NCBI RefSeq assembly: GCF_905220415.1
Contig: NC_059564.1
Location: forward strand, 3,794,501 to 3,858,500
Source of the DNA: Colias croceus
Lineage: Eukaryota; Arthropoda; Insecta; Lepidoptera; Pieridae
DNA: 64,000 nucleotides
Reading direction: 5' to 3'
A program made the translations under genes and the position numbers. This document shows positions 43,270 through 55,118 of the stretch, piece by piece; the stretch's first letter is position 1; the number at the start of each line of letters is the position of its first letter. Under the pieces are notes generated by a model. The model saw only the letters and a program-made list of their open reading frames with translations. It made no database searches and was not told where the DNA came from.

Positions 43270-44533
43270 TTGATTTTGTTACACGTGTTTAGTGAAATAT
43301 AATAGATATATTTTGTTCTATATAATATTATATAGTATAAATTAAGGTGAATGTACGTCTGTAACTACTAATTACATGACTTATTTTAAATAGGCAATGG
43401 TTTTCATAAAATTCACCAAAATAGGTGGATTAGGGTACCTAGTGAAGATTTTATCAAGATTTCAATCATTATTAGCTAATCGTTTTCAATTTCTAAGCTA
43501 TATTTTTCTCAAGTTCATCAAACTCGATTCAGCCGTTTTGGCGAATAATATGGTCTATGGAAATATAGGTTTCACTGTCTTTGTTAAAGTTTTATAATTA
43601 AATAATATTATTTGCTCTTTGAATACTCTACAATGTAATGTAGAGTATGTAGGTATGCAATATGAAATAAATACTTATATAAAACACAAAACTAGATAAC
43701 CTTTAAAAGGACAAGGAAAAGATCTATCATCAAAATAAAAGATAATGAACGGGTGCACCAAACCATATCATTGTTACATATTTTGGATGGAATTGTATGA
43801 AATTATAATGCATGGCCATTCACCATAGATATCAGTGATATAGACGCGGCAATTTGTTTTAAAATTTTAATAGAGAAGATAATGTATGGATGATAGAATT
43901 ATAATGTAGATTGATGCTATCTTGTTTATTTCAAATTTTGACTATATACGTAGGTCAAATAATTTTTTTAAATGAGTCAAATTTTAAATATTATTTTAGT
44001 TTGTCTGTGTTAAATCATAAATGTGTCTGATTGCTGTAAAAATGCATATTATTATGTAAATGCATTTTATGCTATTAAGAAATACTGGTAAGTTTTTCAT
44101 AGTGTTTATTTGTTTGTTAATCTTAACTACTATATTCACAAACTGTATTACTTTTTTAAGATAACGTACATATTGTATTCGCCAACAAAAAAAGCTCTTA
44201 TACCCTCTGTTAACTGCAAGCTACCTAATTGTACGCAACAACTTTAAAAAAATAAAAAGGAGAGCTGTCTAAACATTGTTAACTCTTTACGCCTGCGGAC
44301 TCAAACGAAACAATGTATTGGTAAATACATACTTGTGACCCGGTTTTGATCGTTTGTAACGGGAATTTATTATTTTTAGGTTCTGTACAAATAATAGCAT
44401 CTCTATGCTCTAATATAATCTATTCATTTTTGTGGTTCCTTTCCGTTTGTGGTTCCACTTTACTGAGAATCTATAATGTAATATTTATTAGTTTGATATA
44501 TAATTTTTTTTCCATTTCTAGATGTGTTTGTTA
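43270..44533. other. No gene seen
   Basis: AT-rich DNA. Two short plus-strand frames (43397-43597, 44346-44543) have no domain or splice context. Confidence 0.4.
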
Positions 44534-44722
44534 TCTATACTAACATTATATAGCTAAAGAGTTTGTTTGCTTGAACGCGCTAATCTCAGGAACTACTGGT
44601 CCGATTCGGTGTTAGATAGCCCATTTATTGAGGAAGGCTATAGGCTATTGGTATTTGGTATGTCATCGCGCTAAGACCAACATGAGCGAGGCACTGCGGA
44701 TAAAACCGCGAGGCACAGCTAG
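44534..44722 (+). repeat. Helitron-like repeat (TTGAACGCGCTAATCTC subtype)
   Basis: A|TCTATACTAACATTATATAGC, 'TTGAACGCGCTAATCTCAGG', 'TAAAACCGCGAGGCACAG', CTAG at 44719-44722 (followed by A, not T). Confidence 0.82.
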
Positions 44723-45485
44723 ATAAAATATGTTAAGGCCCTCATACAGAGGCTATTTAACAATAAATTATTGACCCTTAAAGAGCTGAAATAGGTGATG
44801 AAATAACGGGAATCGAACCCATAAATAATCGGTAGGTAATAAAAATTAAAAATTAGCTGTAACATTTGTTTTATAGCGGTGCGAAGCCGACTCATTTTAT
44901 GAAAATAAATAAATAAAATGCACATTATAATTTTAATCTTATATTTCGCTTAAACTTTATGAAAATAAAAATCTCTCTAAAAATCTTAAAACTAACGTAA
45001 ATTTTGACACCATCAAATTTTGTATAATCTTCTAATTAAAATATAAAAAATACCTAGATTTCAGATTACAGTTTAAAATATGACATTTTTAATAATGTGA
45101 ATGTTCTGATTATATCTAAATATGAAGCAAAAAATAACTCTGAAACTTAGAATAAATAAATAAAACTTATATTTACTAAGTACTTATATTTCTTATCACA
45201 GTAATCAGTAATCTTGGCTAGGAAATATCATGTTGCGTATTGTTTTCTTCAAACAGGTAAACATACATACAAAATGACCATAACTATTAACAAATATATT
45301 TATAAACTATGTTGTATTTAATACAAGAATAATTATTTAAATATCTTATATTTTAATAAGACTTTAATATAATATATCATACAGTTTGTACAAGCTGATC
45401 AGTTACATACGCCAAAAAAATACTAAAAAGTAACATTCATTAAAATACAGTCCTTAAAAGTAATTCGATACACTTCTATATGTCT

Positions 45486-45538
45486 CTACGCAGCATTCTT
45501 CATACTATGAGGCTTGTAATGTCTTCCAGGAACTAAAT
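45486..45538 (-). CDS. Possible terminal exon, unknown gene
   Basis: On the minus strand a strong acceptor (TTTATTTATTTTTTTCAG) is followed by a frame reading LVPGRHYKPHSMKNAA and a stop at 45486-45488. Its residue composition looks like real protein, and the exon would end a minus-strand gene whose upstream exons lie at higher coordinates or outside the window. I do not recognise the protein, and such short frames also arise by chance. A different frame through the same DNA (45505-45720) lacks an ATG. Confidence 0.25.
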
Positions 45539-46093
45539 CTGAAAAAAATAAATAAAACAAAAATTGAAATAAACCAACTCAATGATATTGCCATAAAAAA
45601 AACAAAACACTCAAACATTCCATCATCTTTGACAACCGAATCTCGATTCGCGCCAACGCAAATAAAGAAAAAAGTTAAAAAAAAGAACAATAAATTGGCG
45701 GGAATTTTTATTGCGACCAATTCGGCGATTTCAAAGTTAATTTGGATAATATCCTAATGATATAAGAGGAAACGTTTCGATTTATCAAACGTATGCATTA
45801 TTTCTGTTTTCCGATTAATAAATTTGCATTTGATTGTTTCGGTTTGGTTTGTAATTGTTGGCTACTGATGCGAATGTTTTGAGAAATTCTATTTTTGAAT
45901 CGGTTAACGGTTCTTGATTTGATTTATTTATTTGTTTTTATTTTTCTTTCTTTTGAAGAATTGTTAATTCATTTGATACGAAATTTCTTAGCCTATTGAT
46001 CAATTTAAATACTAATTATTGTAATTAGCAATAAATCATGTTAAGTATGTTAATAAATTAAGTTACTTCTTATACAGGAGTCATTCAATACAA
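45539..46093. other. No further feature seen
   Basis: AT-rich. If the exon call at 45486-45538 is right, this would be intron. Confidence 0.3.
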
Positions 46094-46284
46094 TCAATAC
46101 TAATATTATAAAGCTGAAGAGTTTGTATGTTTGAACGTGCTAATCTCAGGAACTACTGGACTGATTTGAAAAATTATTTCGGTGTTAGATAGCCCATTCA
46201 TCAAGGAAGGTTATAGGCTATATATCATCAGGCTAAGACCAACAGGAGCGGAGCCATGCGGGTGAAACCGCGGAGCGCAGCTAG
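46094..46284 (+). repeat. Helitron-like repeat (TTGAACGCGCTAATCTC subtype)
   Basis: A|TCAATACTAATATTATAAAGC, 'TTTGAACGTGCTAATCTCAG', 'AAGACCAACAGGAGCGGAGC', 'GGTGAAACCGCGGAGCGC', CTAG at 46281-46284 before T. A full-length reference copy. Confidence 0.88.
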
Positions 46285-47009
46285 TATACTATAAAATGAT
46301 AATTATATAAGTAATGTTACATTCAGGAATAACTAAAAAAAGACCAGTCTTTAAAAATACAATTTTGTTCATTATCTATTTAAACTCCTAGATTGTGCAA
46401 AATGATATATTCCCTACTTATTATATTATATGAAATAATATGTACATTACATCAAGAGACAGTAAACTAAAAACTTTACCAAATCCCAAAAATTTCCAAA
46501 ACATTCGCAACTTAATAAAGATAAAATTGAATTTACTTGTGAATATCATTTTATCTCCAAGACCACAAATAAAAGAACGACCAAACTTTTTATAAGCTAT
46601 CGACGTTCATTACGAGTCATTATGTTAAAAGTTGTTGTATGGCATCCCCGTAGACGTCATGCTGTTTAGAATTTTTTTAACACGCAACACTGGGATAGCG
46701 CGCTGGATGGTGCATAAAAACCTTGTATTATGAAATTGTTAAAAAATATTACGGCAATGAAAATTTTCTCGACGCAGGTTTTTCTGGTATTGATGCATAA
46801 ACTATGTGAGAAATAAAATACGATAATTTCGATCTAATAAAATAGTAAGTATTATTTTTTAAGATTTGGAATAAAGACGCGTTACAGAGATTCGTTAAAA
46901 ACAAGAGGATTTTTTTTATGTCAATTTAATATTAGTTTATATTAGAGAAGGTTGCAATATAGAGACAGAACATTTAGTTTTACGCTTCTCTAGTTTAAAT
47001 ATTTTATTA
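46285..47009. other. No gene seen
   Basis: AT-rich DNA; no repeat or coding signal recognised. Confidence 0.35.
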
Positions 47010-47227
47010 CTAGCTTTCCGTCCGCGGCTTTGCCCGCGTTTTCAAAGAAAAATCTGCATAGTTCCCGTTTCCGTGGGATTTCCGGGATAAAACCTATCCT
47101 ATGTGGTACAAGTTACCCTCTGTATGTGTGCTAAATTCATTGTAATCGGTTCAGTAGTATTTGCGTGAAAGAGTAACAACACACACACACATCCTCACAA
47201 ACTTTCGCATTTATAATATTAGTAGGA
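47010..47227 (-). repeat. Helitron-like repeat (CGCGGGCGAAGCCGCGGGCGG subtype)
   Basis: CTAG at 47010-47013, hairpin GCGGCTTTGCCCGCG, 'GGGATTTCCGGGATAAAACC', a (CA)n tract, and 5' TCCTACTAATATTATAAATGC. Confidence 0.85.
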
Positions 47228-47437
47228 ATAGGATAGGACAAGGGCTACATTTTACATCTTTAAATAAAAACTGTCGTTGAAAAGATTTTTTTCTCTTCCC
47301 AAAAATTAAACCCACAAAAGATAGACAGGTAAAATCAATCTTCCTATTTTACATTACATACTTACATTCACAAAAACATATTCTTATTAAAGTACATAAT
47401 TATTTTATTTAACTAATATTTCTTTCTTTATTCCCAG

Positions 47438-47544
47438 CACATCCAGTACTTTATCACATCTACGGTTTCGTATGCGAACGAAGAACATGGCCGTCTATTA
47501 GCCGACTAAATGAAAAAACGACCAAATTCATACCACTATCTGAG
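47438..47544 (+). CDS. Possible terminal exon, unknown gene
   Basis: A strong plus-strand acceptor (TTTCTTTCTTTATTCCCAG, ending 47437) precedes two protein-like frames. The phase starting at 47440 reads HPVLYHIYGFVCERRTWPSI and on to a stop at 47542-47544; it contains W, C and R residues typical of real coding DNA. The phase at 47438 reads HIQYFITSTVSYANEEHGRL to a stop at 47507-47509. Only one can be right. A consensus donor (ACGGGTAAGTA) lies near 47808. Upstream exons were not found. The longer ATG frame at 47510-48046 runs past both stops and looks non-coding. Confidence 0.25.
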
Positions 47545-48164
47545 AATTAGCGGGAATTCGTATTATACGCATTATAATATGATTGGAATAATTGAAAGCG
47601 TGTTTTTTATTGTTTTATTTACATTTTTGTGTTTTAACGTTTGTTATTTTGACTTTATTTTAAGCCGTGGCGTCGCTTGCTTTTCTCATTTACAACAACC
47701 CTTCCTTTTAAAATTGTCATCCGGCATCCCCTATTTTATGCCCTTCGAGCATTTTTATAGAATAGATAGGTGTGCCGCGCAGTTTTACGTGCAGCGGAGC
47801 CCACGGGTAAGTACATATTTCTATTCTGATGTACCAATCCTAATTACCTTTGTTACCTTTGTTTTATACTGTGTAGTGATATTTCATCCTGATCATATTT
47901 TGCAATACCTATGTACAAAGATCGCAAAAAAGTATAGAGCGTCAATTGTATCCTCTTTTTTTGACAAATTGCATGGTCTTCTACACATTATTATTATGGA
48001 GAGTCATCGAAATTCGTTCAGTTGTTTAGACGTAATAATTTTATAGACAAGCAGCAGTTTTTGTATTAAACTTATACTATGGTGTCACACATCCCGTTTT
48101 TAAGTATCCATAAAATTTAAGTGCTGTGTTGTCATCTCTCTTAGGGATTAAAGTTATAATTAAC

Positions 48165-48325
48165 CCTAGCTTTCCACCCGTGTAGTTTATAACTTAACAA
48201 ATTATATATGTACCTTCCTCGAAAACCACGCTATCCATTAGTGAAAACAGCATGAAAATAGGTGCAGTAGTTTTTGAGATTATCGCGAACAGACGGATAC
48301 GATTGAAGATTTTGTTTTTTATAGA
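48165..48325 (-). repeat. Decayed Helitron-like repeat
   Basis: CTAGCTTTCCACCCG at the start, 'ACCTTCCTCGAAAACCACGC', 'GTGCAGTAGTTTTTGAGATT' (reverse of the usual body). 5' end degraded. Confidence 0.5.
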
Positions 48326-48329
48326 CTAA

Positions 48330-48770
48330 CTAGATTTCCGCCCGCGGCTTCGCCCGCGTTTGCAAAGGAAAACCCGCATAGTTCCCGTTCCCGTGGGATT
48401 TCCGGGATAAAAACTATCCTATGTGTTAATCCAAGTTACCCTCTATATGTGTGCTAAATTTCATTGTAATCGGTTCAGGGGCCTTAGACAAAGTAACAAT
48501 TACAAAACGATAACGAAGTTAGAAAAAATAGAAATCGCAAAAATGTATGGGATTGACATACGCCACGTTAGATCACGTGGTCTATCTAATGTCAATCCCA
48601 TACATTTTTGCGATTTCTAACTTCGTTATCGTTTTGTAATTGTTACTTTGTCTACAGGCTCTGTAGTTTTTACGTGAAAGAGTAACAAACATCCATACAT
48701 CCATACATCCATGCATCCATACATCCATACATCCATACAAACTTTCGCCTTTATAATATATATTAGATAT
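48330..48770 (-). repeat. Helitron-like repeat interrupted by a palindromic MITE
   Basis: CTAG at 48330-48333, hairpin GCGGCTTCGCCCGCG, 'GGGATTTCCGGGATAAAAAC'. Continuity breaks at ATCGGTTCAG (48469-48478) and resumes with TAGTTTTTACGTGAAAGAG at 48664, exactly the order in the uninterrupted copies at 23443 and 47010. It then has a (CCATACAT)n-like tract at 48690-48738 and the degraded 5' end. Confidence 0.82.
48479..48660. mobile_element. Nearly perfect palindromic MITE
   Basis: 182 bp. The left arm, starting GGGCCTTAGACAAAGTAACA, is repeated inverted at the right end (...TGTTACTTTGTCTACAGGCT), with arms of about 80 bases meeting near CACGTG. Inserted in a Helitron-like repeat. The exact target duplication is ambiguous (CAG precedes, CTG follows). 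The 65-codon frame across it is incidental. Confidence 0.8.
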
Positions 48771-48933
48771 TAGATATTAGATGTTAGTAATTAAATTTTT
48801 TGTGTAAATTACCAAAAGGATTGGAATGGTTATTTATTTTTGTTTTATTTAAATACCTACATTTGTAGTAGTAAAGCAAGGAACTATTTTTATGTTACAG
48901 GCGGAGTATTTATTCATTACCTACCCTAAATAA

Positions 48934-49081
48934 AGAGCATGTGTGCCGAGCACACGTGTCAGAAGTGAAACTCCAAACCTCCCTTGTCGACTTATTACGC
49001 GACGTGACGGTATTGCCATGACGCGACCTTGAAATTTTTCTTGAACTTTTAACGCGCCTAAAGAAGCATTTTTCATTTCAA
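48934..49081 (+). repeat. MITE-like repeat with AAGTGAAAC arms
   Basis: GAGCATGTGTGCCGAGCAC, 'GACGTGACGGTATTGCCATG', 'AACGCGCCTAAAGAAGC'. Second copy of the family at 16271. Confidence 0.7.
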
Positions 49082-49304
49082 AAGATATTAAAGAACCTTA
49101 CCTCATTTTTGATGATGTCAGTAAAAAAATGTAACATAATGTTAATGATAGACCCACAGATAGACCTTTATAAACAATTTTAATGCAATTTTCTAGATAA
49201 TATTGTAAGCATCATCCTTACACCTCAGTCATTATAATTATTACAAGATTCAATTTAAAATTATAATGTATAATAAAGAAGTTATTATAATATAATTTAC
49301 TTCA

Positions 49305-49530
49305 CTAGCTTGAGCACGCGGCTTCGTTAGTAGAAATTAAAAAAATAGTAACATGTTATTAAATATTGTTCTGTTTAGGAATGTATTTATTCTGAATTTA
49401 TTGTTCGTTCGTAGCGTGGCCTATAACCTTTCTCGATAAATGGACTATCTAACACCGAAATAATTTTTCAAAACGGACCAGTAGTTCGTGATTAGCGAAA
49501 CAAACAAACAAACTCTTCAGCTTTATAATC
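49305..49530 (-). repeat. Helitron-like repeat (TTGAACGCGCTAATCTC subtype)
   Basis: CTAG at 49305-49308, then 'CTCGATAAATGGACTATCTA' and 'AACAAACTCTTCAGCTTTAT', with about 60 extra bases near its 3' end. Its 5' end faces the 5' end of the next copy (head-to-head). Confidence 0.7.
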
Positions 49531-49532
49531 TA

Positions 49533-49706
49533 TCTATAATATAAAAATGAATCCCAAAATGTGTTGGTAAGCGCATAACTTTAGAACAGCAGAACCGATT
49601 TCTTTAATTCTTTTTTTATTATATTCCTTGAAGTAGGTACAAGGATGGTTCTTATGGAGAGAAAACGTAAATTATGTACCACGGGCGAAGCCGGGGCGGA
49701 CCGCTA
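49533..49706 (+). repeat. Helitron-like repeat (GTACCACGGGCGAAGCC subtype)
   Basis: TCTATAATATAAAAATGAATC, 'GTTGGTAAGCGCATAACTTT', hairpin CCACGGGCGAAGCCGGGG, CTAG at 49703-49706 before T. Confidence 0.85.
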
Positions 49707-51578
49707 GTATTGTATAGATTTTCTTATTTAATTATATTTATTAAATAAGCAAAAGCTTAATTTGTATTCTGTAAAACCACATACAAAGTAAAACTAGAAT
49801 TTATACGTAAAAAAACGATTTGAGGCTTTATTGAAATATCATTTTAAAACATTAACAGAAATAATATCATCCCAATATTACAGTAATTCCAAACAAAACA
49901 TATTTTTTTACAGTAACTACTCGTATTTATCCATTCTTAAAACATCGCCGTAAGCGTGTCCCAATTTTCAAATATTTTAAATAAATCCGTATTCCTTATT
50001 CAAATACAGATAAAAAATAATCCACAAATCAACGGTATTGTCATTATTCAAGCACAGACGAAAAATTATATCCTAAATTCCAAATTTAAAATGGAAATGT
50101 TTACAAATAAATAAACGGGGTTGCCATGAAAAGGCATATTCTGCGGAGGCGTTCGTTCAGAAATGCTCATTGAGGCTTAATGTTGGGGAAATAATTCTGT
50201 TATCTATAGAGATAAGAGGTTACGTAATTAGTGTTGTGTTTCGACATTCAAAGATATTGTTCAATGGTATGTTTGGTTTGATAAATGGCCTATTTAGGTT
50301 ATGTTATGATACAATTAATTATATAAATAGTGATTGAATTTTTTAATATGATGAAAAATATATTGATGCTTTAAAAACGTTTAAAAAATGTGTTATAACT
50401 TATAATACAAAAATAACGTGTAAGTGCGAGTCAGTTTTACGACACAGGGTTCCGTACAAATAAGCTATTTTGAATCGCAATATTATGTATTGGAAATATA
50501 TGTATAACTATTAATTTATCATTGTTTTGCGAATGGCTTTATAATAATACAAACAAAGATAATTTTATTATGAGAGCTTCTCTAGCTTTACAAAATGCAG
50601 TGACCTGCAAAAACTATAAATTAACTATAGTGTCATTCACAGAGACTCTATACAAAACCTTTTTTTAAAATAAAGCCTTTCGGAACATGCTCAATAGGTT
50701 TTTAATGTCTTGCCGCTTGACAAAAGCACAAAAGATTATATTCTATGCTATGTTTAAAGTCATTGTCGACTTTGATAGCAATTAAACTAAGCTTTCTCTA
50801 CACAAAGGGAGGCAAAAGTAAAAGTAGGCGATGATTTAACTTATAATCTATTGATAGCCTTTTAAAAACTATTGCTTGGTATAATCTGTGATGTACAACC
50901 ACGTAATTAAGAAAAAAAAAAGTAGTATAACAATCGATGTACAACATACATTGCTCTTTTTATGGGTATAATATTACATCAATGTAAACTAATTCCATAG
51001 ATATTGCGCAATGTATGTGATACACAAAAATGTGTTCGAACAATTTAAAAAATTCGAATCACAGTCGTGACTGGCCGAAAATCATGTGAACAGATATTTT
51101 TCGAACATAACATTTGATTTTTTATCTGTGCTTGTTTTGAAGTCATTCACGTCAAATCACATTTGGCGGGAACTTAATTAGGATAATTCGATGAGTCATT
51201 GAACTCGGATTTCAAGGGATCATTTTAAATGTTTTTTATTTGATAGGTTTACGTGAAAATTGATATTGTACCACTTTGTTTTGCACATTTATACAGTTAC
51301 AAGTTTAAATTAGGGTTTTTATAGTGTAAAGATATTTTATGATAACATTTTAACATGTAGGTACTAATTGGAAGGATATTTAAATATAAATGAAAATGAA
51401 ACAATTTAATTTATTCACAAGAACTACCTTTTAAAAATATTGAAAATAGAATTGATATACACTTTATTAAGATTTGCTTAAGCTTCTTTCTGCGTCCTCG
51501 TCTTTCTACAAAAAGCAGTTTTTTATCGTATGAATGTTTTTAATATGATGCTAATAAGAAATCACAAATATGTAATTA
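49707..51578. other. No gene seen
   Basis: Mostly AT-rich DNA. At about 50415-50460 there is a fragment 'AAGTGCGAGTCAG..GGGTTCCGTACAAA' of the repeat family noted at 12522. No coding signal. Confidence 0.4.
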
Positions 51579-51769
51579 CTAGCTGTTCCGCGCGGTTTCA
51601 CCCCCGTGGCTCCACTCCTGTTGGTCGTAGCGCGATGACATATAGGCTATAGTCTTCCTCGATAAATGAGCAATCTAACACCGAAAGCATTTTTCAAATC
51701 GGACCAGTACTTCCCGAGATCAGCGCGTTCAAATAAACAAACTCTTCAGCTTTATGATATTAGTATAGA
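51579..51769 (-). repeat. Helitron-like repeat (TTGAACGCGCTAATCTC subtype)
   Basis: CTAG at 51579-51582, 'TTCCGCGCGGTTTCACCCCC', 'CCTCGATAAATGAGCAATCT', and 5' TCTATACTAATATCATAAAGC (reverse). Full length. Confidence 0.85.
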
Positions 51770-52116
51770 TTAAGTCAAAATGACTTGCGGCTTGCCTAGT
51801 TACTAGCCTTTGGTCTATTCTATGTAAGATTTACTAAAAATAGTCATTCTTCTAAAAGTATTTTATTGACAAAAATAAAATAATTTCTCTCTTATTTTAC
51901 TGTTATTTAGTTTTCGCACTCTAACCTCGTTAGTTATTCATAATTGTATAAAAACTTTGCTGGAGCCAAAAAGTATTGTTGTGACCAAAACAAGAAGAAA
52001 CTAAATAAAACCGAAAACTGATTCTGAAAATGTCATATTTAAATAAAGCTAGTTACGCGCCCCGGCTTCTGCTGAAAAGACGTTTTTGCATTTTTCTTCT
52101 ATTAGAATGTTATACA

Positions 52117-52286
52117 TCTATAATATAAAAATGAATCGCAAGATGTGTTGGTAAGCGCATAACTCAAGAACGGCTGAACCGATTTCGATAATTCTTTTTT
52201 TATTATATTCCTTGAAGTTCGAGGATGGTTCTTATGTAGAGAAAACGTAAACATGTACCACGGGCGAAGCCGGGGCGGACCGCTAG
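52117..52286 (+). repeat. Helitron-like repeat (GTACCACGGGCGAAGCC subtype)
   Basis: A|TCTATAATATAAAAATGAAT, 'CAAGAACGGCTGAACCGATT', hairpin CCACGGGCGAAGCCGGGG, CTAG at 52283-52286 before T. Reference copy of the subtype. Confidence 0.88.
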
Positions 52287-53170
52287 TACGTAATAAAAGT
52301 TTTAAATTTACAAGTTTTAAATTTAAAAGTTTTAAATTTACCTACACGAACTTGATAATACCTGATCTAAAAATCTATAAGTTACTAAGTCTTAAGTACC
52401 AATTTGGTGACTTTGAAAGTTAAGTAGGTAGGTATGTGACGTAGTGCTATTACCTATATTATATTCTGAGATGTAACAATTTCATTTAGGGCCGATATTA
52501 AAATGTTTGCAAATTGTAACTAACACAAATATTGTTAAACTATCCAAAAGAGTGTGGAAATAAAAGGCTTTTTTATTTATTTTATTAATTAAAATGTCAC
52601 CTGTAAAGTGTAAACTGTCAAATACGGACAATTAGAATACATTTTTGGAATGGTAGTTTAATACGTTATTCGATGAATAAGTTTTAACCAAGGATTGAAA
52701 AGTATTAAAAATAATATTGAAAGAAATACTTATTACTAGTTATTTTTTCCAAATATCTATGGAATAAAACCGTTCATCGATCTATATATTTGAAATAGTA
52801 ATATGTACTACGTATTTATAAAATGGCTGCCCTAAAAAATAATTTATACTTCTACCTGAGGGGTTATAAAAACACAACCGTCCGTCTGTCCATTGAAGAA
52901 TTTGTTGGTACCTGGGTATAAGAATGCATTAAATATATTTTATTGTATCGAGGAAGTTTACTAGCTATTGCCCCTGGAATTGTCTGTTTGTTATTTTATT
53001 GATGGTCTTTTTGTGTTGCGAATCGGTTCAGCAATTTTATGGGTTAAAATTTTGGTTTATATTAACATTTTAATTAGTAAAGTTGTATGTACCTGTACAT
53101 ATCTTACCTGTGTAGAAGTATGTACTGCTAATAAATCAGTAGGTACCTAACAGCTATACTGATTTTATTA
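52287..53170. other. No gene seen
   Basis: Starts with three copies of AAGTTTTAAATTTA. The rest is AT-rich DNA without coding signal. Confidence 0.35.
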
Positions 53171-53520
53171 GAGCGTGTGTGCCGAGCATACGTATCAAAA
53201 GTGAAACTTCTTTGACAAAGAGATGAAATGAAATGAAAAATTCTTTATTGCACACAAAAATACAAGATTACAAAATAAGAATGATACAACTTATAATATG
53301 TACAGAGGGCGGTCTTATCGCTGTAAGCGATTTCTGCCAGACAACCCGTAAAACCATAAGGATTACATATTTTATGGTGGTGGTGCATTACATTTAGGTT
53401 ACATATTATGATAAGAGATAGGTCACAAGATAATAAGATATCAAAATCGTCCTTACTCCATGAGGTGACGGTATTGCCATAACGCGACCTTGACATTTTA
53501 CAAAGAAGTTTTACTTCAAT
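53171..53520 (+). repeat. MITE-like repeat (16271 family) split by a LINE fragment
   Basis: GAGCGTGTGTGCCGAGCATA..GTGAAACTTCTTTG on the left; 'TCCTTACTCCATGAGGTGACG', 'GTATTGCCATAACGCGACC' and AAAGAAGTTTTACTT on the right. About 225 bases of foreign sequence lie between, where the intact copy at 16271 has none. Confidence 0.78.
53222..53450 (-). repeat. 3' end of a LINE, 5'-truncated
   Basis: On the minus strand it reads 'GGGTTGTCTGGCAGAAATCG', 'CTTACAGCGATAAGACCGCC', then TGCAATAAAGAATTTTTCATTTCATTTCAT, a common lepidopteran LINE 3' terminus with AATAAA and a CATTT-repeat tail. The 83-codon minus-strand frame is incidental. Confidence 0.65.
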
Positions 53521-54186
53521 ACAAAAAAAATGCTTAGAAAAACTATGTTCGCACTCAATAGCAGCTTAATAAATAAGTTTGTTTTGTACACTGCTTTTCG
53601 TAAATAAATAATCTTATCTATCAATCCAACAAAGTTTTATCAAAAAAGCTTCCCCGATTTCTCAGTCACGCCTGCAATGTTGCATCGTTTAGGTTAAAAA
53701 CCGTGACGGTGTGTCTGAGCTTTACACGCTAGTAGGCGAGGTGTTAAGGGGAAGTTGTTATTTATTTGTTTAAACTTTATTGTACTATTTTTTATTTATA
53801 CAAAATTAAATATGTGTAGGGTCAATAAATAAATACTTACAGCTAAAAAATTAAAAAAAAAAACACGTTAAAATGACATAAATTCATTTATTTAAAATTA
53901 TTGTATTGTCACAGATTCTTTGATAAGTTTGGAAAGTATGGATATGGGTACAAACAAACATACAAATCTACAAACATTCAGGCGAAGCTAATAAAGATAA
54001 AATGCTTGTTAAAAATGTATCTGACGCGAGAGATATTCTGTCTTAGTAATTCGTTTGTTCTAGATATTAATTTTAAATCTATAAAAATATTGAACCGAAT
54101 TGATTCAGTAGTTCGCGTGATGCGTGACCAAAGGACAGGGATTCACTTTTATATAAATATAGTCTATAATAACTAAGTACTATCTA

Positions 54187-54355
54187 CATGCCACAGTGGT
54201 TAACATTATTTTCAATGGTTCCTGGGTTCGATTCCCGTTTTGAACAAAAAAAAAACGTCTCGATATGGCTGGACACAGAAGGCTGATCACCTATTTGCCC
54301 GTAACGAATCAGTATTCATTGAATCAGATGTAAGTTTAATGAATCTGTTTATCAA
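54187..54355 (+). repeat. tRNA-derived SINE (family B)
   Basis: Partial A box (ACAGTGGTTAAC), B box GGTTCGATTCC (near 54226), 'ACGTCTCGATATGGCTGGAC', 'ACAGAAGGCTGATCACC', 'GAATCAGATGTAAG'. Confidence 0.78.
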
Positions 54356-54407
54356 GAAATTTCTTTGCAAATTAAGCATATTGTGAAAAGTTAACATTGA
54401 TACTTTA

Positions 54408-54534
54408 TTTTAAAAGAGTAACTAGAGACTTTCGCGTCGGTTTTTTCTGTAGAAACGGCTTTTCGGTGGTAAATATTAAAGCTATGTTATGACGATTCAA
54501 AGGTTCTTCTTGTAATAAATGAATGTTTGAGTTT
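54408..54534 (+). repeat. 3' fragment of a relative of the 35-40 kb LINE
   Basis: Matches that element's 3' UTR in order: AAAAGAGTAACTA, 'TCGGTGGTAAATATTAAA', 'TTATGACGATTCAAAG', and AATAAATGAATGTTTGAGTTT. It stops before the coding region, as 5'-truncated LINE copies do. Confidence 0.8.
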
Positions 54535-55118
54535 CAGTTCTGTTCCTCTCTAAATAAATAGTACTTACTCATAATTTTCTGTGTGCAGTCGGTTAAAACA
54601 CTTCGCCTTAACTGTTGGTCGCACTCCAAAGCACCCTTGCTTACAAATTGTTTTATTTAAGTCATTCTGAATGCATCAACACATAATACAATTAAGTTTA
54701 TATCAAAGTTAACGAGAATTTTGTTAAATTTATAAAAAAAAAGCTATTGTAGCATGGTAGAGAAATGTCGGGAAGTACTTCAAACTTCAAGTAGTAATCT
54801 TACAAAGTTTAAAGTTTTATAGTAGTTTTACTAATTACACAGTAGTATAATAATATAGTAGTAGAGAAGTAAGAGTAGTAAGAGAAGTATTAAGTAGAAG
54901 TATTTATAGTATACTGAATACCAAACTTTTTAATTTTTTTATGAATTGGTAGGTAGCATTTTGCAGCTGACAAATGCAAATGCTGAAAAAATATTTATTC
55001 CTTTACAAAAAAAACTACTGAACCGATTTAGCTGAAATTTACGACACAGATTAAGGAAAATAAGGTTAACATTATTTTGGATAAAAAAAACACGAAAAAT
55101 CTTTAATTATATACTTTA

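Noticed and set aside
43270..44533. Short plus-strand frames near 43.4 and 44.3 kb
   Set aside because: Under 70 codons, low complexity, no splice or start context.
45505..45720. 71-codon minus-strand frame with a hydrophobic N-terminus
   Set aside because: It begins at TTG, not ATG, and its signal-like stretch is poly-T translated as F/L. A splice acceptor at 45539-45541 gives a better reading of this DNA.
47510..48046. 178-codon ATG frame
   Set aside because: F/I/Y/L-rich with no domain; it starts directly after a stop and crosses a consensus splice donor (near 47808). It looks like open AT-rich intron or UTR.
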